Assembly (NCBI GenBank): GCA_902805475.1
Contig: CADCSX010000001.1
Span: 434,001 to 498,000 of the forward strand
Source of the DNA: Entonaema liquescens
Lineage: Eukaryota > Ascomycota > Sordariomycetes > Xylariales > Xylariaceae
Reading direction: 5' to 3'
Length of the DNA: 64,000 nucleotides
Position numbers and translations under genes: made by a program. How positions within the stretch are numbered: position 1 is the first letter of the stretch; each line of letters opens with the position of its first letter. Below, in pieces: positions 49,925 to 62,473 of this stretch. The notes under the pieces are model-generated. The model ran no database searches. It saw nothing but the letters and a program-made list of their open reading frames with translations, and had not been told where the DNA came from.

Positions 49925-51701
49925 GGCATGGGTATTCGGTAATTGCAAAGGCCTGACAGCTATCAAATTTCGGAGAAATAGAAGTATTAGAAAACAAAAT
50001 CGAATAGTTCGACCAGCCTAGCAGGGAGTGATTTCTCTGTACGGATCCGTAATGTCTGTACTCTCCGTACTCTTTGTACTAAGCGAACCGAAAACCTGAA
50101 AATGTCGACTATCGCGACTTCAAGTGTGGCACGATTGCCTCACTTGTTCTTACTATATCTCAGCTGATCTCGGCGTGTTATGACTTCATATAAGATCTTT
50201 AAGATAGCGTTCTGGACATGAAGCTATGACTTGGTTGCTAGTGTTGATGGGGTTTAGGCGCGGTCTAGTCGAGCCCAGGATAAGTCCAACAATATACCTA
50301 TCTATCCCAGCTATCCGCATTAGAGAGCTAATAAACGAATCTATGCTGATCTATGTTGATCTATGCGGATAGTTCCTCAGACGGTGTCGGGTTAGCGGGG
50401 TTTCGGATTGTTGAGAAGTCTGGAAGCTAGAATTTTTAGGAAGTCCATTTTGTATCAGCAGGCATCGGGAAGAAAAGATGGTTAGAGATAATTAGCCGAC
50501 TAAGAACGTTCTAACAGAATAAACTAAAAGGATATACGAGTTTACTATCTCGCTATGTTGAAGAAAAAAAAAAAGGCAGTTGACAAAAGTCCCTCCGTTA
50601 ATGTGTATGTTTTAGGTATTTGTATCATCGGTTTTTTTTTTCTAGAGTCTTTAGAGTTAGTAAATTTAGTGAGTAATAACTTGAAGGTAAGAGGTAGGCA
50701 CATACGTACCTGCCCCAAGGGCTAATTGTCGGACTGGAGTTACCAAATGACACAATCTCGACGTTTGAAAATGTACCGCATGTACCTAATCTATGGAGAT
50801 AGAGTTCAATTACTTGTTACACAAGAGCTCGTCGCGGGAAAACGTTAATGGAGTTATACCTGCACGTACAATACAAGTACCTATAATACAATTAATTACA
50901 ATACAATATACTTCACTAGCACATGTCAATCTACACAGGGGGCATAATCGAACAGAAAGGAAACAGGAAATATCACACAAGCACACTGCAAATTAAAAGG
51001 ACAAAGTTATTATTGGTTGTTGGCGACAAAAATCCATTGCTAGATTCAATATCCTATCTTTACATAGGTCCTGCTCAGGGCTATTCTTCTCGTGACCAGC
51101 ACTGCCACGAATGCCATCGCAATAAAACGCAGTCGGGGAAAATAAACCGGATAAACTTAGAAATTAGACACACGAAGATGGATGCAGTGAAAGGGGATTC
51201 CCCCCTCGCACTGATCGTGTCCTACTGCCAGGACGGCTGCTCTGCACCGCCCCGATGTAGAAATTACAACGAGCGTAGAGAATTATAAGCCGCCGAAAAA
51301 TAGTGTATAGCATTGCTGTCCATGGCAAATTCCGCCTTCTGTATTGTTTTGTCAAAATGCCCGCCCAATCGCGCCTCATCACCTAAACCGTTGTATCCCT
51401 TAAAGGCTGCCTTTAGCCGCTCCCTTGAGCTTTTTTGAATAATCGTCATGATTGGAAGAAAAGATGTTTTCACAATAATGGTACAAGAAGACAAATCGAT
51501 GCTGAAAAATCAAAGTGCAACTTTTGTAGTCCTCTCTACCTAGGCCTTGAGACCAGATCCATGAATGCGCTGGGGGGGGGGGAATCGGTCGAATGTGTGA
51601 AAGTCATTATGTCATTAATAGGGCGTACGCCGAGATCTCCTATCGATCTTCAAGGCGTGTTGTAAACCTGATTTCAATCCTTCCCGAGGAATTTGGATGA
51701 T
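49925..51701. other. Intergenic, 1.8 kb
   Basis: Upstream region of dph6 on the left and 3' flank of the zinc-finger gene on the right. It contains an A-run at about 50565, a G-run at about 51571 and AT-rich sequence. No gene was recognised. Confidence 0.55.
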
Positions 51702-53700
51702 TTATTCAGATCGCTTGCGCTTCTTCTTGCCCTGGCTCTCACTGGGAGATTCGTCTGATGAAAGATCGCTAGCGCTACCGGGAACCTCGGATGCCACTTG
51801 GAAAAGTACTTTTCCGTAGTTAGCATAGTCCGTCTCTCCACCCGGCATTAAGTCGAGTCCCTCTTCGCTAGCATCGATGAGGTTCATGACAATAGCACCA
51901 CTACCGTGAGTGCGTGCGTGTTGAGACAAGTTGTCACTTCGGGAGAACTTCTTGCCGCACTCGTGACACTCGAAGGGCTTCTCCTGCGTGTGCAGAGAGC
52001 GGTAGTGACGCTTCAAGTGTTCCTGTCGACGGAACCGGCGGTTGCAAAGCTCACAGACGAAAGTCTTACTAGGGTCCTCAGTTAATGATTGCTTGCGACC
52101 TCGGCGGTTGGGTGGGGCAGGGAGAGCGGTGGGTGCACTCGATCCCGATGTTGATCCGGCATTGCTGCTGGATTGTGTAGTGTCATTCTGAGCTGACTGC
52201 TGTTGCTGCTGCTGCTCGTCACTCTGACCAGAGCTGGAATCGGCGGCGACGTTCATGATGGGAGCTGCTTTGCGCGATTCCTTCTTTGCCTTCTTGAACT
52301 TCTTGTCCTTGTGCGAATCAGATTCTGATGAACTAGCAGGACTGGAAAAGCCAGTAGCTGCTGTGTCCTCAGTGTCGAAATCACTCTCTGCGAAGAATGA
52401 CTCGTGACCCAGAGACAGGGTGGTAGAGCAAGTGCCAGAACGCGGTCTCTTGAGGTCAGCACCAGAGTGCTCGCCAATGTTGACTAGGCGGTTAACAAAG
52501 TCGTCTTCGGATTCCAAATCTGAGATATCCTCAAAGGTTGGAAGTCCGTGTTGAAGATCAGGGTTGAAGTCGAAGTTGTCAGAGAGTGATTTGTTTTGGA
52601 TAGCGTCACCCCTGAATTCTTCCAACGCGACAGGGGCTGTGAACTCGGACGATAGAGTGGGGTTTGATACACCGCCAACAGTTAAATTTCGGGGATCGCA
52701 GAAATCAACGTCTTGTTCCGATGTAACAGATCGCGCATATGGTGATGGCGATGGTGATAACGAAGGGCAAGAAGTAGGCGAAAGGTGGTCGTTGGAGAAG
52801 CTAGAATTAACTGAAGGCGCCTGTGCGGATTGCGATTGAGATTGCAAATAAACTGTACAAGCAGAAAAAAAGATAAAGTTAGCAACTAAAGTCCCTTAGG
52901 CTCAAAAAAAGATAGGTGAAGATAGGTGAAGATAGGGAAGATAAGCGGTGAATTCCAATCCAAGCCCCGCCAAACCCGCACCCCGAAACTCAATTACGCC
53001 CTTTTGCAGTTCGTATTTTTAGAAGTCGCGTTTTCTCTTAACAGCTTAATTCTCCTTACCGCGGGGAATTCAAACAAAGTGGGATCCATCTAATAAACAA
53101 CTTTAAATCCAAAAAGAACAAGAAAAACCTACCAGGTGTTAAAGGAGGTGAACCACAGTTTGCCCAGTCCAAATTCTCCAAGTTTTCTGGCATCGTCTCA
53201 ATTTCGGGCTTCACCATCTCGCATCCGTCAAGTCCGTCTAACCCAGAGAACATGGGGTTCAGCGGTGTAGATAACATGTCGCTTGTGTTGCATGGGCTAC
53301 CCATTGAGCTACCAGATGTTGATAGGGGCGGTGTGGCTGGGTAGTAGAAACCGTCATGATCGCAAAGCTCAGTCTCTAACGCCAGCTTCATAGGCTGGTT
53401 CTGTAGTAGAATGGCTGGTCGTTGTATGGCTTGCGGTGATGCCATAGGGGTCATATGACTGGGAACGGCACCGAATACCTTGGGTGGTAGAGGTTGTTGA
53501 GAGCAAGACGAGTTTGGCCTGGAATAGATTGGTGTAGATGGCAACGTAGGTACAATGGGGAATACCTGCTGCTGTTGCATCTGTTGGAAACCGGGTTGCT
53601 GACTGAAGTGGCCGTGGTGTCTGTTCTCCGGGTTGGGGTCCGGAGTGTAGTAGAAGAACGGCGTTGGGCCCATCTGCGAGCTCATCATAGTTGGGTCCAT
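51702..53700 (-). CDS. msn2: C2H2 zinc-finger stress transcription factor (Msn2/Msn4, Seb1 type)
   Basis: A nuclear activator of general stress genes; the yeast homologues bind STRE (AGGGG) sites. Exon 1 (53700-53133) encodes MDPTMMSSQMGPTPFFYYTP, a Gln/Pro/Ser-rich region and the conserved LENLDWANCGSPPLTP. After a 280-bp intron (52853-53132), exon 2 (52852-51702) encodes Ser- and acidic-rich segments, a poly-Gln run, then two adjacent C2H2 fingers close to the C-terminus (FVCELCNRRFRRQEHLKRH and FECHECGKKFSRSDNLSQH), and a short acidic plus Lys-rich tail (GKKKRKRSE). The total is 1719 nt, 572 aa, with no frame break. The finger pair and its place near the C-terminus are diagnostic for the Msn2/Seb1 family. 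Confidence 0.93.
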
Positions 53701-56700
53701 TGTCGTGACTGATTTTACCTCCCGTCAGTCTTGATGAACGATAACCTTTCTTAACCCTTCGAGGAACTAACCTGGTACCGAATTCGGTTACGTCTGCTGA
53801 TAACTCTCTAGAATGTTGCTGTGCCTCGTTCGTTTATATATTAAGTATATTGGTAGTTGTATTGTACAATACGTTTGGTGGGCGGTTGGCCTAAAGATGG
53901 TGGTTTCGGTTCTTGGATGTTGGATGTTGGAATGAATGAACGGTCCCGATGTATATCAAAAGACCATCTAGTTGCTTATGACTCGATGTGTGTTGCTGTA
54001 CATGAACCTGATCCTCGACTTGGATATCCCGAATATTATCGTCAAGCAGACTGGCTTGGTAGAGGATAGGATGTGACTTTGTTGTATACTTAAAGAAGGG
54101 CAGGAAGTTCGAGGAGTGATCGAACGATTCCAAAAGTTCGAGTCGTAGAAGAAACAAGAGAACCGATAGGGTTATGAAGAAAGAGAAGACAACCTAAGTC
54201 GACTGATATGTCGATCACGGACTAGGTAAGAGAGTAATGAACGTGGTTGAAGCGAACCTTGTAGAGGATAATGTAAAATAGTCGAAGCCCGCCCAGATCA
54301 TCTACACCAGATAAAAGAGCCCATCGATAGGCACTGGAGGGCCTGCGGGTGGAATGGAAGACCCATAGAGAACCCACTCACTCAAGGTCACCCTTGTATG
54401 TCTCACTTGGGGAAAGCTGACAAGGGGTGTCTAAAGATGGTCCTGGTCCGCTTGGGTCGTTACCACTGGCCAACCTTGTCGACTGCATGTCTGGGGCAAA
54501 ACGGAAACATAAGATGAGTGGGTATGTAAAGTAGACTGGTACTATGTGGGCGCAGCCACCGAGCGATTCTAAATCTGGATGGGACTAAGAGAAGAGCGAG
54601 GTACCGCGTATTGATGGGTACTTTTCAGTTATGTCCCTTGTATCTCATGTATCCCATATTATGTTCCCACGTTATGCCCTCTTCCCTCTTTTTATCGACG
54701 GACAGCAGAAACCTTGTCCGACTGGTCGTATACCTGTCTAGGTATTGCATAGTGTGCATAGTGTACACACCTTTAAACTCCGTTGGTTTGTACGCATGCG
54801 CAAGCATACGACACCTTGCATATCGCCTAGCACCGTTCAGAGATGATACGGGCTCTCAGACCCGACCTGGGTATCAAGCGTACATAGTAGAGCTGCATTC
54901 GACAGCATAAACATGGGGTTGTTGGCTCTTCTTTTTGGAGTATCGTCTTGAAAATTATGTAAGTCGTAAGATAACGAATATACGGTGAAGCACGAGGTTA
55001 GCCATCGTTTTGCTATCTTGAGAGTCTAAGACGTTATTCGTCTACATAATTCGTCATATATAGAGTCTTCTGGTGTAGGTATGTATATATCTGCCAATAA
55101 GTAGAGGTTTACATAGACAACTTGTATATATCCAGGTATGATATAGGTTATAGGTACATATGGCTAATACGTACATGATAGGTATACGTAAAGCATTACA
55201 TGATGCATAATTAATACATAACGAACGGGTGAGTGAGACGATGTTCATACAGTAGCACCTCGGCGGTCTTCCCCATGCTTCTAGAGCTCTTTAGGAAATT
55301 GATTGTTGTGGATGGTACTCTACACAAGTCTTTTTTTTTTTTTTTTTTTTTTTTTTTCTCAGGATTTTCTTGGATGGTTGGAACATGCATACCTACGTCG
55401 TATGTATTGTATTTGTACAACAGTGAACTGGCACCTGTGATAGGTGGGTTTGACCGCTGAACTAGAGGAGGAAGCGAGCCACACAATTTGCATAATTCGT
55501 CTCTTTTTATCAAAGCACTACTCAAGTGGTGGTAGTGCCGCCGCTGGTTGTGTTCGGCTGCAACATTGCACAGCCAGTCGCTGAACGCCGTCCAGCCTGC
55601 GCGCGACGCGGAGTTCTCTGCGCCAGCCCATGGTGCCCGTCCAGTAGAACGACGTGATGGAATGCAGGTACGAATGGCCAGGCGTCGCGCCATGGATCAC
55701 GTTCGTCATTCGGCGCCTTCACGAGAAAGACTGCGCTTAACATTAAGCCTCAGTCAACCTTATAGGCTTGTCGATTGGATCAGGGACGGCTGGGTATTGG
55801 GAATATCATATGCCATGCTCCATATGATCCGGAACGATAGCCGACAGCAATGAAAGGCTATGAAATACCACGAGAAGCCATGAGGCAATGTATTTCTCGG
55901 GATGAGCAAACAGACTAACTACAGTGTAAACTAAACAATCAGAAGCTCGTAAATGGTAATGACGTTGACCGCCGGGATAACCTCCCCATCGATATCACGA
56001 TACGGGGTTTCTGCAGAATACCAAGATATGCAGCCGAGCAGGCGGTTCCGCATTTGAAAAAATGGCAAACTGCCGATGATTGGATTTCACTAATAGGCTG
56101 TGAGCTGCTGAATGAAGATTTCATTTAGGTGAGGTGAGCGTGGTAAGCATGCAGTGAGAGGCAGCCTGCCATCGCGTGCGTAATACAACAGTATCGGGCA
56201 TCGTATTGGATATAGATGCCAATCCATATGTTTTGGTGTGAAGTAGTTCCAGTAAATGAAGGCCAATGATGTTTGTGTTTTGCCTAAGCTGGCCTCGCAT
56301 TGGCAGATTGACCCCAGATTAGCTTGTGATGAAGTAGATTTTCACAATTTATCTGCTAAAAGCGGTTGCATCAATTGGAATTGGAAACATAGGATCGGCC
56401 CCCGAACGTTTGTGTGAGTGGGCAAATCCTCCAAGAGAGAAAAAAAAAAAAAACGCGCGCGTTCCTGATATGCAAGCACTATACATTCAACTCAACTGAC
56501 TAGATGCAACCTATTCATCCAGAAGAAAGAGCCTAGAGACGCCGATGACACCGTATCTGTCAAATCATGTTGAAGTCTTCTGTTTATGGAACGTGCTTTG
56601 GTTAATTTTCCGTTTTCTTCGGGGTGTCACAGGAATCACGAGAAGAAGCTGGCTAATTCTAGCCGTAGTCTTATCCTGATATTGAGTTGCTTCATCCCGA

Positions 56701-58140
56701 TTTGTTGTATAAACAGAGCCAGAGAACGTTCGTCACAATGGCCAATGGTCAATGGTCAATAGTCAGCAGTTCTACTCGGCGAACATTCTGTTACATGAGA
56801 TTACATCCCCACATCTATCGATGTGATTGAAGATCCGATGGGTTGGGCTCTTCGCACCGACGCAATGGAAGTGTTCTATGTAGCGTCGACACGGCTAGGT
56901 TCGATAGTTCAGAAGGTTCTATGTTAGATTAGATGTTGATGAAACCAGAGTACGGTACGGCACGGTGACGAAGCGGAAGAGTGGACGTGACAGGTTGAGT
57001 TAAGCTGAGCTGAGGTGACTTGACTTATGGAAGTGATTTTAGGTTGACTTGATGACTTGATGATTTGATGGTTTGATGGTTTGATGTTACTAGCAACCAA
57101 CGAGGCAAGGAGCGTCAGACGGGAATAGGTGGGAAAGAAAATAAGCTTCTTTTTCTTACCTTTTCTTTTTTTAACTTTTTAACTTTGTTAACTTGCAGAA
57201 AAAGTCATTCTGGTTGTTACGAGACTCGTCATCACCACCGAAGTTAAGTTCCTTCCTGCCTTTTTCGTTCTTCGGGATTTTCTAATGCAGTCATTGGATC
57301 CTGATGCCGTTTCTCTATAGCACCTTCCGCACACGGCTCGGACTCGGAACCACTACAGATAATTCAAAAAGTCGGACAAATTGAAAAAAAAAGAAAAAAA
57401 AAGAAACGTTTAGTTACTTTTCATTTTTAGCTCATCCGCCACTCAACGGCTCAACGTGATCACCATCACCTCGTGTAGTTTACAAACATCATCTCCACCA
57501 GTTTGCTTCAGAAATGACGTTCGTAATCTTTTACATGAGTTGATACCAACTTTTCGGATCTTCAAACAGCGTGCCCACTGTTGTCATGCATGATGCGTTC
57601 GCCGTTCAAACGAAGATTGAAGCGGTTTCTATCATAGCGTAATTGGTGATACACTCGCCTATTGCATCATCACCTTGCTACTACTCCTAGCGTATAGATA
57701 TGCTGTATGCTATGCTATATACCTCTATGTAGGTAGGTATACATTGATAAGGCACCTGGGCACGTAGGCGTTAAGGATTCTCTCGGGGGGCTGTGTCAGG
57801 GCACACAACTCTGCATTGGTAGGTAATGTGCATTCTAATGTTGCTATCGCAGTCCAAAAGAGGGTTATTTGGGTACCATCAGGACATCCATCGCCTGTTT
57901 CATTATTTTGCCGTGCATATTAGTGCATTCGCCAATGCATTAGCACTAGCATTGCATAAGAGATTACCTACCTACGTTCCTAGGCACCTATATACATTAT
58001 GTATGTACATATCTAGGTATACGTACATACGCGTACATTAGATACACATGGATGTTAGTGCACGGGTTATGTACTGTACAGTAGTATGCAACTTGCATTA
58101 ATTATATGACCCATATCGTTCAGTGCTGTACATAGGTAGT
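53701..58140. other. Gene-poor region, 4.4 kb
   Basis: The left end is the upstream region of the zinc-finger gene. Further on the DNA is AT-rich, with a T-run at 55331-55357, an A-run near 56439, and TTGATG-type repeats around 57,050-57,090. A GC-rich patch at about 55,520-55,740 has coding-like open frames on the minus strand (see its own entry). No complete gene was recognised. Confidence 0.5.
55522..55743 (-). other. GC-rich coding-like fragment, possible gene relic
   Basis: An island of clearly higher GC than its surroundings, with minus-strand frames open in more than one register. One starts MLSAVFLVKAPNDERD; an overlapping frame has GHSYLHSITSFYWTGTMG. No family could be named. It could be an old exon or just GC-rich sequence. 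Confidence 0.25.
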
Positions 58141-60780
58141 ATTTTCTATGCTACGTCGTACTAACATAGCGGTGGAGCGGTGTTTTATCGGCCTAGAGTC
58201 CCAAATCAGGAAGCTTTTATCAGGGTCCAGACAATCATTCCACCATTCCACCTATTCCACCTATTCCCACCGCCAGAATGCCCTAGACAACGACCTAGGT
58301 ACACTAGACAATTCGCTGGGACTCCCGACTTACAAGGTACCCATAAACAAGTTCCGTGGAAGGCTTCCGGCTCGACAGGACCCCAGCGAAGAACCCTCTA
58401 TACCAGCATTACCAGCATTACCAGCAAATACCTAGGTAGTTTAATTTGCCTCCCATTATGCGGCCTTGTTACCCGGCTCCCACAGTGCTGGAAACTTGAA
58501 TACGTCAGGGACATGTTATCCGGTTCCATCGATAGTTGACAGAAAACGGGTGGAAGTAGATGATGTACTGGTTGTCGTGAGGTACATACGAATTTCTCCA
58601 CACCAATCGCATTTCTCTCGGCCTATTCATCGACCAGTACCTTGCATGGCTAAATGGTGTGCCTGCAGATTCGTCCTGCAGGAACAATGCAGCAGCGGCA
58701 TATTATTACTATACTGAGTAAAGCATGGCAAGTCGGTATGCAAGCAGGTAATTGATCCGGAGCTTAAGATAATCTGACAGTTGGAGATGAAATCCCCAAT
58801 GTGATCTCAACTACATACACCAATGACATACACCAATGATCACAGTTTCAAAATACCCTATCTAAGGCATTGGCTAGCTGCCCACTTACAGTCACTTACT
58901 ATAGTACTATAGTACTAACTATGTAGATAAAGATGGAGGATCGACCACCATGGTAGCTTTACACTAAGTACGCCGGCTCAACAGCTCTCACCATGCCGTA
59001 ATCCTTCTTACGCTACCAGCTTTTTTCACATATCAAAAACCGAAGAGGCCGATCTAGACAGTTCGTGTACTTCGTGTTACCCAGTGTCAGCGACAGGAAC
59101 CGTAACGCGGAACCGGTCCAGAACACCAATTCGCCATCATGAAGCTTTGAGCCTCTCGTGGTACCTGATAAATGACAATAGTATAAGGGAGGCCCGTGCT
59201 ATCCTAATATTCTTAACCAGGCAGGAGATCCGTAATGAGGGAAATATTTGGATATTTGGAGAACGAGAGTGGCAATCTTCATTCATCAATATCCGCTCAA
59301 AACAGGAATCTTTCCTAGCTCAACCACCACATACATACAAACTACAAGGCAAAAAGTTTGTCCAAGGGCGTCTTTTTGGGACGATGCGTCCCATCAACAT
59401 GGGCTGATCCATTCTGAACCATTCTCAGTGGTAATATCTCGCTCATACCGGTCCCAAAGCCCTGGGAACGTACGACGCCAAAACACCAATATGACAGACT
59501 ACTATCATGCGAGGTCTCGAGCCCTGGAAACTATCGTCAGTTATCACCTGGGTAGCAACTTTGTTATTCCATCTCGTAGCCCTTCCAACATGATACCTTG
59601 GCCGAATCCATTAACGTGAAGCATGTCACTACTCACCTATAGCCCTTCTCATCAATCACTTCGATTACTTAGTTGACTTGCTATTAACACACGTTATTTC
59701 ACGCGTTCATCTACGAGATTACCGAATTTCTCATGGTTCTAAGCTCCCTGTCAAGAAGCCATAGATGGTCCGTAGATGGTCCACGGGCCGTTTGGACAAG
59801 GAGCCGCTTCCTTCACCCGTTGGCGGAATTGGCGATTTTTGGCGGCGACATGGACCAAAAGCGGAACAGTGCCGGTCCATTCAAACCACTTCCCCCAGAT
59901 TCGCGAGATAGTATGAAAACCAGGTATCCCTTGATTCCACCCACTCATATACCAATTCGAAATAAGGCACGTATTTGGTTTAGCTCTGAACCGGGAGCCT
60001 TGCAACATCCTGTAGCAGGTGTGATTCTGGAAGATCTTGACGGGTTTCTCTCATATTCTTGGCTTCTTCACCGGCATATTTTCGGCCAATGAGCATTGAT
60101 ACCGACTCGAATACCTGCGTGGCAGGAGACCGGACATATGTTCTCGCACCTGGCAACGTGCCAGGGCCCCTGGATGAAAGTTGTTTCTCAATCGGGCCTT
60201 CGACATCTTCGACACATCATTTACAAGGGAAAAAGCGGTAGCAATAGCGAAGACTTAGTTGCATTACTATGGTAAGGAAGTGAATCTCTAAACATTTGAT
60301 CATCACGCCTCGATTAGTTTATGGTAAGCCGAGGCCCTTGAAATAAGCGTCTGACATGTTCCAGTTTCGCAATACTTAGCCGTGATCTTGATGCGAGATG
60401 TCAAACTACCTGACACAAAGAAGCTCCGCGCACCCACGACGAACACACGACATACCTAGTGATCATAGCGCGCAATAATAGAAAAACTAATATATGTACC
60501 TGAAGCAATAATGTTACTAATAAACGAGCTTCAATCTACCATTAACAGGTACATAGTATTCCGCCAAGGCGATGGTTTTACGGTCAAGAGGGAATCAGAC
60601 CAGTTCGCCAATGCGCGCCGCGCCGCTACCCAGCGTTCACCAACACCAGATACTAACACAGATCTTGAGGACCCTTCAGGGCCCTTGAGGGTCGACCGTT
60701 GGTGGAAGACCCTCACTGCCTCAGTTAACAAACTGTCCGCCGCGGAACATGATCCATTGATTGATGTACATTACTAGCCT
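58141..60780 (+). other. Cluster of plus-strand open frames, unidentified and possibly decayed
   Basis: Successive plus-strand frames lie at 58148-58435, 59084-59407, 59248-59619, 59733-60092 and 60511-60777. Some peptide stretches look coding, for example LAQPPHTYKLQGKKFVQG and ARIWFSSEPGALQHP. After the stop at about 60090 the same frame stays open for roughly 60 codons (includes GPWMKVVSQSGLRH). I could not join them into one gene with sound splice sites and do not recognise a family. A broken or fast-evolving gene is possible; chance is not excluded. Confidence 0.25.
60511..60777 (+). CDS. Hypothetical protein or terminal exon
   Basis: An 88-codon frame ending at 60777. The part after a possible acceptor at 60549 (TTAACAG) has a GC-richer, coding-like composition: ANARRAATQRSPTPDTNT and RVDRWWKTLTASVNK. 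No family was recognised. Confidence 0.25.
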   Translation: MLLINELQSTINRYIVFRQGDGFTVKRESDQFANARRAATQRSPTPDTNTDLEDPSGPLRVDRWWKTLTASVNKLSAAEHDPLIDVHY

Positions 60781-62242
60781 TAGTAGGTCTTAGCAAGCCT
60801 TAGCAAGCCTTAGCATGCTATGCCATGTTAATGATGTTAGGTGTAATATAGTGGATATTTTGTACAACAAGATGGTTCAATATTTAGAATCATGTACTCC
60901 GCAAAGACCAGTGGAAAAAAGGCGTTGTACTAATATTATTAGTGTACGACAGCCAAAGGGCCAACACCAAAGGCTCTCCTATGGAGATACGTGTACCAGG
61001 CGTATCTAGTGCGAGTATCGCTAATAGCGATAGGTACAACACGTAGGCATCCGCATAGTGTTAGGTACCTAACCTACCTAACCTAGGTACCTAAGAAAGC
61101 AGCTAGAACGCAAGGCGGTGGTGCTCCAACTTTGCTCCAATTGCTCCAACTTTTGGCGCTAGGTTCGAAATGATCCCATCCTGACTTCCCCGTCGATATT
61201 TGGTCCCGCTAATGCAGGTCCCGGCCCAATTGGCAACGTTCCGCTCTTTCTTTCTCGAATGCTTCTTACGTTTCAGAAGAGCCGACCCCGTTTACCGTTA
61301 AGCGTCCCCCACTTTCTAAAGCTTGCCAGCCATTCTGCCATTACAAAACAAGACCCAAGACCCATTACCATTACCATTACCTTACCTAACAGTTGCATTA
61401 GGTACCTGACCTATGGAAGGGCATTATACAATACGTTAGGTACATAACATACCTAAGATGCTAGGCTATTATGAGCCATGCCAACTGCAACTTACATTAT
61501 ACACGTAGGTATATTACCAGCATGGCAGCATAGGGCATACATACATATGTACAACCACGGTGGCACGCCTTTGAAGCTAAAGCTATCGTTATCCTTAAGC
61601 GAGGCGAACGAAGTGGTCTGTGAGTTTTTACAGGCTCTGGACAGGCTCTGGACAGGCTACGGACAGACTACGACGAGACCATAAACAGGCACTTATGAAA
61701 TGTCCCCCGGTTTTCGGTGCATAGTGGACAACCCGCCTCGAAATTCGAGACTCCATTTTTTACCTTTTTTGGTCATTTCTAACATGAAAGTTTGTGTTAC
61801 GTAGCATAACTTTAAGACCCGCTGTTTTTGATAACTACTAAGTTAACTAGGGACCTTAAGTTAAAATTACCTAACCCGAATATGCACTTCTATCGTCCCA
61901 GAACCACAGGCACGGATACTTCCAAAACCTACGATAGAATATTCCAATCATGAGCCGACCCAACTTTACTCACCTTCGACACCTTGAACAGATTAGGAAT
62001 GTTTATGGGTCTTCTAAATGGGTCTTCTAGACTCACCGGGGCATCTCTCAAGTCGTATCCGTCGGAGACTATTACCTGTGCTTTTTTTTTTTCTCCACCT
62101 CGAGTTCGCATGAACATGAGTTCGTTCACCGTAAATACGCGGCCCGAACATTAACCATGATATTTACGGGAGAGAGCCACAAATTCACAGCCATAATACC
62201 GTCTCTTAAGACTTCTTACCCAATCCTATCTGGTCAGAATAA

Positions 62243-62473
62243 CGCATAAACGCCTTAGCTACCAGGCTACTTAGCTGCTGCGGAAAAAGATGCCATGACA
62301 TCGCCCGGAACTCCCTTTGGTCCAAAAACAAACGCCACATTCTCTCCCGCGCCATCTTTGCGGATATTGTCGATCTTGCTTACGACGATCTTGGCCCAAG
62401 TGCCAGAAGCCTCTTTTCTTTAATTCTCTCTTCTAAGACTAAAGTCGATGTCCTTGCCCATGCGATGAGCTCG
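62243..62473 (+). other. Exon-like open frame ending at a GTAAGT donor
   Basis: After a TAA at 62240-62242 a 77-codon frame without an ATG start stays open up to a perfect GTAAGT at 62474. The peptide (for example LWSKNKRHILSRAIFADIVD, then SARSLFSLILSSKTKVDVL) has the hydrophobic pattern of a folded helical domain. I do not recognise it, and no flanking exon could be joined. It may be an internal exon of an unrecognised gene or a relic. Confidence 0.35.

Noticed and set aside
55211..55693. 160-codon minus-strand frame
   Set aside because: Includes a Lys run from the T27 tract, so length is partly an accident; only its upstream GC-rich part is kept as a possible relic.
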